The notes under the pieces: model-generated | Database searches by the model: none | The model's input: only the letters and a program-made list of their open reading frames with translations | What the model was told of the DNA's origin: nothing | Made by a program: the position numbers and the translations under genes | In this document: piece after piece, positions 1 to 9,666 of the stretch | Layout: every line of letters begins with the position of its first letter | How positions within the stretch are numbered: the stretch's first letter is position 1 | Assembly: GCF_963675165.1 (NCBI RefSeq) | Contig: NC_087379.1 | Location: forward strand, 3,845,442 to 3,909,441 | Source of the DNA: Halichondria panicea | Lineage: Eukaryota; Porifera; Demospongiae; Suberitida; Halichondriidae | Length of the DNA: 64,000 nucleotides | Direction of reading: 5' to 3'

Positions 1-215
1 ATATCATACTTCTCTGAGACTCCAGGCATCTTTGCTGTGATCCTGGACCTAGTCCACTGTGCATGCCTCATGTACCACTAACTCTGTTCTCACAGCATGC
101 CTCTGTCTGGTTTAGTCCTGAGACAGATCAGCACTGCATTATATCACTCTTCTGGTTTCTTTATAATCATGTCACCAGCCGAGGGTTTGCACTTCAGTGC
201 TCTAGTTATAATCCT
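1..215 (+). repeat. 3' part of repeat family F
   Basis: This resembles 7466-7750, including the text around 'cttctctgagactccagg' and the terminal 'ccgagggtttgcac' with a following 'cagtgctctag'. It is therefore the right-hand end of the dispersed repeat that also occurs at 6.57-7.75, 31.5 and 34.2-35.4 kb. The left part lies outside the window. No coding potential is seen. Confidence 0.6.
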
Positions 216-527
216 TTGTAGTGTTAGCCATTTTTGTTTCCAATCCCCTTCCTTTTCGGATACAAATAATATTATTTTGACAGACATTAATTAAATAATA
301 TTATTGTCAGTCAAATTAATGGGTTCCTATATATAGATTGCCTGTATACTGTTAGCCTCGAGACCAGCCGTTCGTTATCTGAAAGAAGTTCTTTCATACA
401 CTACCGTATACCTCGCTTGCGATTGCACACCATGGGGATCTTGGACAAAAATTAATAATGCCATACAAACAAACTAAGGTCAACCGACTGCAACAATAAA
501 GGGGTCTACATTAATAATTATTGTTCC

Positions 528-3500
528 CTACTTAGCAAGCAAGTTTAAGTCTATCTCGAAGAACACATAAGGATGGTAGTCTTGCTGCCCAAAAGAGAGT
601 CCTTGCATGTCAAGCATCTAAAAAATGTTATAATTATTAAGAACATGCACACCTTTCTGATTAATACCTCAGCCTCTGACGCGATGTAATTTGAGTCAAG
701 ATGACCATATAGACCGTTAAGAATTTCTGTCAATTTCTTTTGCGATTTTCTATGTGGCTTCATTATCACTGCTTGAAAATTCACAGGCAAGCTGTACCTA
801 TACATGGGAACGAATCAATAATACCAAAAAAACATATAAACACAGAAAATGTACCTCAAAACAGATTCAGTAAATACACGCAGTGCTTTGAGATGAACCC
901 AAGCTGAAAACACCTGGTTGAAATTAACTTTCAGCCAGTTCATCAGTGGTCCCTGCATTTACAATAACACAACATTTAATTTGATGCATGCACGAGGCAC
1001 TTATAATTATTACACCAGGGAGCGCGACTTTATTCCATAATAATGTATATACCCGTATAGCGCAAAATTTTCAAGGGGCTTAATTTTCGCGGATTTCGTG
1101 GGGTTAGCAATCTTACACGAAAATTAAGTCCACGAAAATTGTTCAGAATTATCTGCTATAACGATTTAAAGGCGTGGCTTCCGGTAAGCAGTCATTCCGC
1201 GAACATTGTGCAACGAAATGCTTTTGGAGGCCAATCCATGAAATATAAGTACCTCAAAAATTTCGTGCTATACGGTATTAACATTGTAGGTCCAGTCAGG
1301 CACACACACATGCATCAAGCGTTGCATTACAACTCACAAACTGCTTCTTCAGTTGAAGCTCAAGCTTCCCCTTTTCATCTCGCTCCTTTTGCACGGTCTT
1401 AGCATCGAAGTCAAACTCACGAACGATAAATCTGTTAAAGATTGACAAGTGAATAGTGTCGTTTTCACACACCAAAACTCAACTTTTTCTCTCGAGCATG
1501 ATGCTTGTATTCATCGGCTACTTTTCTAAACACAGTGACAGTGTATAGCCCATATTCAGAATCGTCCGCTACCTTTTTGGTTGACCTAGGTACTACCATC
1601 TGTGTAATTTTCTCATAAGAGTTTTCCCATTCCTTATAGAGAGACCTGGAGACGATGTGACAAATAAACTGCAGTACATTCACTCCAGCGTATCAAAAGT
1701 ACGCCGGGTTTCTATGACTCCACAGCAGAGAAGGCATGTACAGAATTATGGAACATCTATCAACTCCGAAGTGCATGTGTACGTCATAGAGAAAAAAATA
1801 AAGATGCTACATGTACAGTCAGGGATATATTGGCTCAGTGGTGACATAAGGGCAAGGCACTACTGGTACACATCACTCCAACTAGTGGGCAACTACTAGC
1901 TGGCTGTGGAATGCACCAGTCGCATGAAATACATTTTTTGCTTACCAACAAGTAACTTCAACGGTGCTATAGTATTACAAAAGGGACCGTTTCAGGATAT
2001 TGGGTAACTTCAGCCATATACTGTGCTGAACTGTGCCATATGGCATCAATAAAAAGCTGTTTGCATTTGCAAAACGCATCGTTCCTGTTTAAACGCACAA
2101 TGAACGCATTGTATTATGCAAAAACATTTTCATGGATGCAGGAAAATTACTGAGTAAGCAGATTTGAGAACGACTGGGGAAACGGTGCATTTTTCCTCAG
2201 TCGTTCTCGATCTTGCAACAGCCCCAAGACTAAGTTGCCTTCCTCTGTGACCTGGAATTACCGTTTTTGAAGACCATCATCTTTTCTCCAGTGCTGTATC
2301 AGTATGTCTGACTGTCTGCATACACTGTAATAGCTAGCTAGCTGCTCATTGTATGACGGTAAGAGTAGATAAGGTGTTTAACTCCTATAGTAAACGTGAA
2401 ACCGCTAAATTGCGTCATCACTGTCGTCACTATTCAACTAATTAGGCCTGTTGAGTAAACTGTGGTCTGTGGTTCGTAGCACTGCCTGTAGAACTGCGCT
2501 AGCCTCCTTCACAAGGCCTCAAAAAGGAGGCCTGCTACTACTGACTGCAATTATTGGATAATTTGCCCGTAATGTTTCCCATTAAACTGAAATTTTTCCA
2601 GAAAAATATCCTGAATAATATAATATACAAAGAATTACAAATGTTCAAGTGCCTCTACCGCATCAGCACCAGCAGTGCTTTCATTATTATGCCTCGGTGC
2701 ACATGCGCAAGCGAGATATACGGTAGTGTGTTTGTGTGTGTATCTGTGTGTCAGTCTGTCTGTGCGTCTGTGTAGAGTGCTACAGCTGCTCAAGGATCAA
2801 TGAAGTGTAACTATAGGCTTCTAGTCATGATTTTAATTCGTGGATTTGCAAAATAATGCTTCGTTCTCGAGTTATGCCTAGTTTAGCTTACTTGGAATGC
2901 CATTGCAGCCTTTTCAGAAGAGTACGTAAACAACTTGTCCATAGAGTGTTGCTACTCTACTTAGTAGTTATCTCTGCACTAGAACGCTGGCTATTGGTAG
3001 CTGTAAGAGTGAGAATAGAGCTGCCAGGCTCTGCTGATGCAGCCATTAATTTTAGACCAACTCACTTTCTTTAAACTGTACAGAGGGTTTTTTATCTCAA
3101 AAGTTCCAGTTAGTAGATCCCTGCTACATGTACCTGCCTCTGAACAAGGCCGGCTTTCAATACATGTAGATGCCCTCGGGACATCGTAGCAGAGCGGTCT
3201 GGGGTTATCGTACAAGAAGCTCAATGTACTCTTGGGCGTATCTGACACCACTTGGAACTTTTAGCATGATCGCTTTAACAACCAGCATGGTCAATCATTA
3301 CCCACTATTAATTTGAGTTTCCCTGGATTCTGGCCTGAAATAATGCAAGAATTATGTTCATCTGATATAACGTGTATATAGTAAATTTATGTTATGTAGC
3401 TTTGGCCTCCACCGAGGCATCATAAATATAAGATTTCATTGATCCATTATATTTAGTCTACTGTAGTGCAATAACTGATTTGTTGCGTCGGAGAAATATG

Positions 3501-6500
3501 CCATTAATAAAGATTTCATTGATCTATTTATTAATGACATCATTGCATATTTCTCCTACGCAACAAATCAGTTATTGCACTACAGTAGACTTTTGCTCTG
3601 AGTTATGCATGGCCACCACGATATACCTATACCGCCCATTTGGTTTGGCACGGATTGCTAGCTAGATGTTTACTGCACAAAACTCACCCTGAACTGCGGC
3701 CACTCGCTATTTCGTATACTGGCCAGTACTGGCTGCCCCAACCTAGGTTTTCGTGATTATGACGGATATCACGTTTGGGGTGTGGTTTGGCAGATTACAC
3801 TTAAATAGAGAGCAAAACGATTCATTATCCTCAAGACAGAACCGCAAAATTAGATTCGAGGTAAGGTCGTTTTTAGCCGCGGCTATTTTTTGAAATACAG
3901 CCACCTCCCTATTCCAGCCAAGTGACAGAGTCTGCTGTTACTATCACTCGTGCAATATGCCAGATATTGTGCTCAGTACTTCTGAAATGGCTGCAATGGC
4001 ATTCCAAGTAGGCATAACTCGAGAACAAAGCATTATTTTGCAAATCCACGAAGCTTAATTTTAATACAGTGTTTCTCATCCCTCTTCTCGAATCTACGCT
4101 AATACGAAGTGATACTGCATATGTACATGTAGCTTCATTGCCTACACTGAGGCATCAGCACCCGCAGTGTAATCATTAACACGGCTGTCATTTTCTGACT
4201 CACGAATTTAACGTACACATCAGCATATTAATGTCCAGTCCTATCTACTTTTCACAGGACTGCATGGACATACACATTTTTCGGTTTCGTTTCAATAACA
4301 GTAAGAAGCATATAGAAGTTCAAGAAGACGTGAATGACATTGTAACGGATTAGAGTTATGCTCTCGCCGGATTCCTTGTTATATTTCCCCCTAGCAACTT
4401 TTTACATTGCAAATGTTTTCTAGTCGATATACTCAACTATCTATGTAGACACTCTCAAATAACCTGCTGTTTTACTGATTGAAGAGGGGCACTAACTACT
4501 GCTGCTACATCTGGCTGTGCACTACAAATTGTATTTCACCCACTAGTCAAATTGTATTTCACTCACTAGTCACTGCTACTCCAGATTATTTTAACGTACT
4601 AGTTACCATGGGTTGGAGGACATAGAAAAGAAATCATGACCGGAAGGGCGATTGTCAATGCTCTAATCCCCTCCGGTCTTCTTATAATTGAACTCACTTG
4701 GGGACAACAACAATAAGAGTCTGCAGGTACTCTGAATCCAAAACAAAATCTTCTTTCTTTACAAGATCAACTAGAGATCGAGTCATCAAGTTCCCTCTAA
4801 AGAAAACCACAACTAATTAGTGATACCAGCTATAATTATGAGCTTACGTATTTTTTCTTTCAATTATTTGAAGATTCTGACGTAGTGCATTGTAACTCTG
4901 TGACTTGGTCTTCAGGTCTGTGTCCACTTGTGAGACCAGCTATGCAGATGAATAAATGTAATTACTGATGCCTTGACATAACGTACATGTACGTACACTC
5001 AAAAAGTTATGTCAAATTAATCGGTACGAGAATAGAGATAATAGCTGGCTGGGCATATTTTATGTCCAATATATGGTAGAGGTCGTTTATAATTATTGCT
5101 AATCGCATGTTGTCCTATTATACTGTGATCATGCCTCGGTGCGCATGCGCAAGCGAGGTATACGGTAGTGTGTGCGTGTGTATGTGTGTGTGTCTGTGTG
5201 TGTATGTGTGTGTGCGTGTGTAGACTGCTACAGCTGCTCAAGGATGAATCAAGTGCAAGTAAGAGTTTCTATAGGCTTCTAGTCATGTTTACTTGGATTT
5301 TAATTCGTGGATTTGCAAAATAATGCTTCGTTCTCGAGTTATGCCTAGTTTTGCTTACTTGGAATGCCATTGCAGCCTTTTCAGAAGAGCACGTAGCCAA
5401 ACTTGTTTACCGAGTGTTGCTACTCTACTTAGTAGTTAGCTCTGCACTAGAACGCTAGCTATTGGTAGCTAGCTGCAAGAGTGAGAAGAGAGCTGCAAGG
5501 CTCTGCTAATGCAGCCATTAATTTTAGAATTATCATGTGTATAAGTAGCTTTATGTTATGTAGCTTTGCCATTGGCATCTCCACCGAGGCATCAGCACCT
5601 GCGGTGCTTTCATTCGTACAGTGATTAATCGTGTATCAATAATTGCACGTCGTCAAGGCAGTAATTGCACCATAGATTGAGTAGAGAGGGATTGGAAACG
5701 AGATACCCTCGAAGTACCATCCGTGTTTCCCCGCGGTTTTAATCGAGGCTTACTTCCAACGTGGGGTCTAAACATGAATAATTCATGAGAATTGTTTTTG
5801 CTGTCTGTAAAAAGTCCACGAGCAGTTCTGCTGCTAAACATCAACTTCATCAAATACTTGTGGCTATTTGGGACACAGCATACTACTTAGTGACACAACC
5901 TTAGCTATATCATAGTAGCTAAACTAACACAAGCAAGAAAAATAGCTCTGTGTTAGCTACTTCACGACAATCAAGATTGTATTTTTTTCGTTTCCAAATG
6001 ATACTCACTATCAGGGGGCATTTGTTTAAGTGTTAGAGGGGTCTTTGAGACGCATGCATAGACTATGATTAGACTCAATAAGTTTCCCGGTAAACTTACC
6101 CGGGGTAGAAAGCGAAACACGGATTGTTTCTGAGCTCTACATAGACTTCATTGTAAAACATCACGTGAACCACTTCCGTTGCCAATCCCCTTCTACTCTA
6201 TCTATGATTGCACGTCGTCATTAATGACGTGCAATTACTGCCTTGACGACCGCACTTTCGAATAACGGCCGCGGCTAATATTTTTACTGAAACTGCAGCT
6301 AAAAATGTCCTTAAAACTGCATCACAAACGATTAACAATCAATAGTATGGCTACTCGTGCAATAAGGGATTAATATAGCACTCATAACAAGGTTAACAGC
6401 AATTAGTATCCTTGCCATTGCTTGTTACTCATGCTATTAATCCCATATTGCACTCTTAGCCATACTATTAATTATACTAATCATACTACCAGAGTAGAAC

Positions 6501-9427
6501 CCTCACTACGTTTGAGATACTACAACCAGTCTGCCCTCCTTCCCTCAGATGCTGGACCTCTGGTCACTATAAAGAAGAGCGTCACAGCACTGCGTTTACA
6601 GCATGGATAGCCTCCACACAACAAGTTATTAGTGTTAACAATAGCAGATTTCGATGTTAAAGGTCCGTTGTCATAATTATAAAAGCGAGCAAAAGCTAAG
6701 AAGCTTGAACTTGCACGTTGGCAGCTAGCTAACTACACGCGGCCTTTACTCTATGTATTAGCCTCGATTCCAGGCCGCTCTCAATTGATAAAGACGGCCT
6801 GGTATACACTGTCTGCGCATGCGTCAATTGCCCCAAGATTCTTGGGGATCGAGATATCTTAGTAAATTAGTCAGTATTATTGTATATTTTACAATGATGT
6901 CATTGCACAAATCACAGCAGTTTTAATAAAATAACACAGCTACTTACATCATTTATGACCACCTAGACTAGTGACTACTTTTGTTGTGATGGCTTCTACT
7001 TCTGTTCTGCTCTTGCTCAAGCTCTCTCCAGTGTAGAAAAGTCAGGTTTTGTCTTCTTTTGTACTGTGGTAGAGTGGTGGGCGTTTTTCTGTCAGTACCT
7101 ACCGACTCTGGAAAGTCCAGACGCTTGTTTGATGCCATCTCAGTAAGATCAGTGCTCCTTGTATGAGCCTAGAGTTGTGATGGCGATTTCTCTCTCTTCA
7201 CACTAATACCACGTGGGTGACCATAGTACAAAAGGTTAATTGACAAAGAGTTTTACTAACAAATTTACTATTGAATCCACCCACGCGCAAACGGTGGTTA
7301 CCAGGCTCTCTAGTGAGAGGGGCTGGGATCGAGGCTATCTATGTATTTACAGCTGAAGTGATCCCGTACCAAGAACAATAGAAAAGGGTCATAGAAAGCT
7401 AAAAAATTGTGACTGGTTTGTTGTCTCTGTTAGTAGCTGACTCTGGGATCCTACTCCAGGAACCATACATATACTTCTCTGAGACTCCAGGCTTCTTAGC
7501 TGTAATCCTAGTACAGTGCATACTATTATACCTATACCACTAAAACCCTGTTCTTAAATGTTCAGCTTGCCTCCAGTCTGGTATAGTTTTATTGCTCCTG
7601 AGTTGCTGTGCTACACAGTTAAGTTATACTAGGAGACTGGTCATACATCATAACATCACTATACATGCACTGCATTATATACCACTCTTCTAGTTTCTTT
7701 ATAATCATGTCACCAGCCGAGGGTTTGCACTTTGGTGCTCTAGTGTTTTTGCGAGCATCAAACATTTGCAAATTTTGGAGTTTTCTTTCAATTTTCTGCT
7801 CATTTGCAAAGGTTTTTCACCCGCAAAATATTCTAGTAATACGGTATGTAGCTTTGGCACCTCTACCAAGGCATCAGCACCTGCGGTGCTTTCATTATCA
7901 TTCTATTCCTAAGGGCTAAGTGTTTTACCATGCGTATGAGTTCTTCTCCAATTTAATTCACCTGACTGGATTTCTTCAATCTGATTGGTCAACAATTATC
8001 TTCCCTAAAGCCTCTTAGAGATTATACTAAGGACATTGCATGGGTAATTTGGTGTCTGATAGCAGAACAAAATGCTAGGACAACTTGTCAGGACAATCAA
8101 GATGTGTTATTTATACCTCTGCACCTGGGTGTGCGAAATCAACCCTCACCTTACTAATGCCTTCGACTATGTTAGGCAGGGGCTGTCTCAATGGGAACTT
8201 GGCGGAGTCCCACTGGAAACGAGTCAGGAAGGTTTCCATCGGTACCTAGCACAATTGAAAAGCACCACTATAAAATAAATCCAAGTGAGCAACAAACAGC
8301 TTCATAAACTGACACTACAGTTCCTTCTGCTGTGGGTAACAATCGAAAGTGCCTGCGTTCTTTAATTATTAAATTATTAATTGCTTATCATTCTGTGTCT
8401 GTGTGGTAACCTACAATCTCCGCATTGAAACTACCTTAGCTGGGCCAACCAGAAGGTTCTCTTGTAGCTTTTCCTTGTCTTCAGGCTCTAGTATGTCACC
8501 CATATACTGGGCCATCTTCCTGACAACGCTGAGGAAATGAACAAAATGTCAATTGCGTACAAGACTTCATCAATGGTATGAATGAGGTGGTTAAAGTGGT
8601 GCATTGTAAATTCGTGTTTCAACCAACTTTTCAACGAATGGGTCAAGCTTTTGTAGCTTATCTCCCAGATCAACAAGTGTGTCCAGGGTGCCAACCTACA
8701 TGAAGGTATAGAGAATGTCCTTCGAAAGTCAAACTGAGTTCCCTATAATTATATGCACCAATGAAATGGGGATAACTTGACACATACACATTATATAATT
8801 CACAGATCCCTATCGAAAAACATATGTATATATACGTACCGTAAGATCTCGATTTAAAGCGACACTTTTTAATAATTACAAAGCCAGAGGTCGCATCTTT
8901 TGAAGGTTGAAAAATTATATTGAAGTCCTGTTGTCGCATATTTAGAGGGTCGCATCTAATTGGAGGTAACTTTACAGAGTCTACTTGCCTCGATTTCAGG
9001 CCGCTTAAAAACACTGATTTCCAGTGGGCTACAATCGAGGCTAGGGAGTGGCTACATTTACCTCTATTTAGAACGCGACATTAAAAAATAATTGTCAACG
9101 CAGCTGTCGCTACTTTTAGAGGTCAGAAAATTGCTGAAGCTCCTGGGTGTCGCATATTTGGAGGGTCGCCTTAAATCGAGGTCTTACGGTACTCCACGGT
9201 AGTTTCACTTAAACACACAATATTATTTCTGGCCAAAATACCTAGAGCATAATAATTAGATCTATAAACTTTATAGATATTCCGTAGCTAGATTTAGAGC
9301 TCACCTTTAGATCAGGAATGTTGAATTTGTGATTGACTGACACACCACCGGTTTTTTCTTTGATGAGCCCCCACGTATTCTCTGGTTTTGGGTCACCAGG
9401 AGCAGAAACTAACCAGTATGCAGCCAT
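528..9427 (-). CDS. ATP6V1C: V-type proton ATPase subunit C
   Basis: Subunit C of the cytosolic V1 sector. It links the catalytic head to the stator and membrane sector and leaves during reversible disassembly of the pump. Eleven exons, in transcript order: 9427-9305, 8695-8628, 8528-8435, 8245-8150, 4939-4848, 4796-4698, 1645-1484, 1431-1338, 952-855, 797-668, 617-528. They sum to 1146 nt and give 381 residues, against about 382 in animals. The start is the methionine of [11 protein letters not shown], matching the family N-terminus. Family blocks appear in order: [103 protein letters not shown]. The stop is at 528-530. Two introns of about 3 kb are filled with mobile elements. The first exon lies 239 bp from the divergent RhoGAP start. 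Confidence 0.95.
2687..3423 (+). mobile_element. Family-A MITE-like element, long version
   Basis: Starts with 'atgcctcggtgcacatgcgc' and a TG-rich microsatellite, and ends with 'cctccaccgaggcatca'. The interior matches 5122-5606 and 52911-53375. This copy keeps an extra interior section (around 3240-3330) that is also recognisable at 17.9 kb and 53.2 kb, so 5122-5606 is probably internally deleted. Confidence 0.6.
3452..3592. repeat. Long perfect-like palindrome
   Basis: The arm beginning 'agtctactgtagtgcaata' is followed after a short AT-rich loop by its reverse complement ending 'tattgcactacagtagact'. Arms are about 55 nt with very few mismatches. The sequence can form a long hairpin. The right arm merges into the family-G element that starts with ACAGTAGACT. 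Confidence 0.75.
5122..5606 (+). mobile_element. Family-A MITE-like element
   Basis: Runs from 'catgcctcggtgcgcatgcg' to '...gcggtgctttcattcg'. An (TG)n tract lies directly inside the left end. The flanks read TACTGTGAT on the left and TACAGTGAT on the right, an 8/9 match consistent with a 9-bp target duplication. Other copies or fragments occur at 2.7, 14.6, 16.8, 17.8, 28.8, 46.0 and 52.9 kb. Confidence 0.65.
5671..6206. mobile_element. 536-bp MITE, family H, 7-bp target duplication
   Basis: Left end begins CATAGATTGAGTAGAGAGGG and the right end is its reverse complement in degenerate form, ending 'tactctatctatg'. Both flanks carry the 7-bp duplication ATTGCAC (5664-5670 and 6207-6213). 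No coding capacity. The same terminal sequence bounds the 840-bp element at 48001-48840. Confidence 0.85.
6566..7750 (+). repeat. Family-F repeat interrupted by a TAGCC-family MITE
   Basis: The left half (about 6566-6758) contains 'cactgcgtttacagcatgga' and 'gctaagaagcttgaacttgc'. The right half (7347-7750) resumes with 'tttacagctgaagtgatcc' and ends with 'ccgagggtttgcac'. Uninterrupted relatives at 34.2-35.4 kb show the halves belong together, so the 579-bp element between them is a later insertion. Confidence 0.7.
6759..7337. mobile_element. 579-bp TAGCC-family MITE, 9-bp target duplication
   Basis: Starts TAGCCTCGATTCCAGGCCG and ends with '...gctgggatcgaggcta'. It is flanked on both sides by the exact 9-bp duplication TCTATGTAT (6750-6758 and 7338-7346). 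The length and ends match the element at 32444-33019. Long inverted ends with 9-bp duplications suit a non-autonomous Mutator-like element. No open reading frame of note. Confidence 0.85.
8839..9189. mobile_element. 351-bp MITE, TA target duplication, family E
   Basis: Inverted ends CCGTAAGATCTCGATTTAAA and 'ttaaatcgaggtcttacgg', flanked by TA on each side. It lies in intron 1 of V-ATPase C. The interior contains repeated 'gtcgcat' and 'agaggtcg' words shared with 9831-10152 in the opposite orientation. The ends and TA suggest a Tc1/mariner-like non-autonomous element. Confidence 0.8.
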
Positions 9428-9666
9428 TATATATTTAGCAGTCTGACACTGCACTGTTGCCTCTAGCTCTGTTGTAGCCCCACGTACGTAAGTAAATACT
9501 TACTTGCAAAGCACAGTACTTGTACATGCACTTACAATGTTTGGCCAGTCATATGACTAGTTGGGCGGAGCCCAACACCCCAATTCTGAAAAGGGGAGTG
9601 GTTTTACAGTGCCGTAAACCAGAGGCTGTAAACTACTTCTCAAAGAAATTGTGTTTTGTTTTTGCA
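9428..9666. promoter_or_regulatory. Shared intergenic space between divergent genes
   Basis: 239 bp separate the start codons of V-ATPase C (minus) and the RhoGAP gene (plus), so both promoters and 5' leaders must fit here or overlap. No TATA box at a convincing position is visible. Calling it a bidirectional promoter rests on spacing alone. Confidence 0.45.

Larger units (their letters stand above)
1646..4697 (-). other. Large V-ATPase C intron filled with repeats
   Basis: This 3.05-kb intron holds a truncated copy of the TAGCC family (about 2502-2650), a family-A element (2687-3423), a long palindrome (3452-3592) and a family-G element (about 3585-3960). I see no host exon in it. The flanking exons join in frame. 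Confidence 0.7.
4940..8149 (-). other. Second large V-ATPase C intron, nested repeats
   Basis: This 3.2-kb intron contains a family-A element (5122-5606), a 536-bp MITE with 7-bp target duplication (5671-6206), and a family-F repeat (6566-7750) split by a 579-bp TAGCC-family element (6759-7337). No host exon is seen. Confidence 0.75.
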
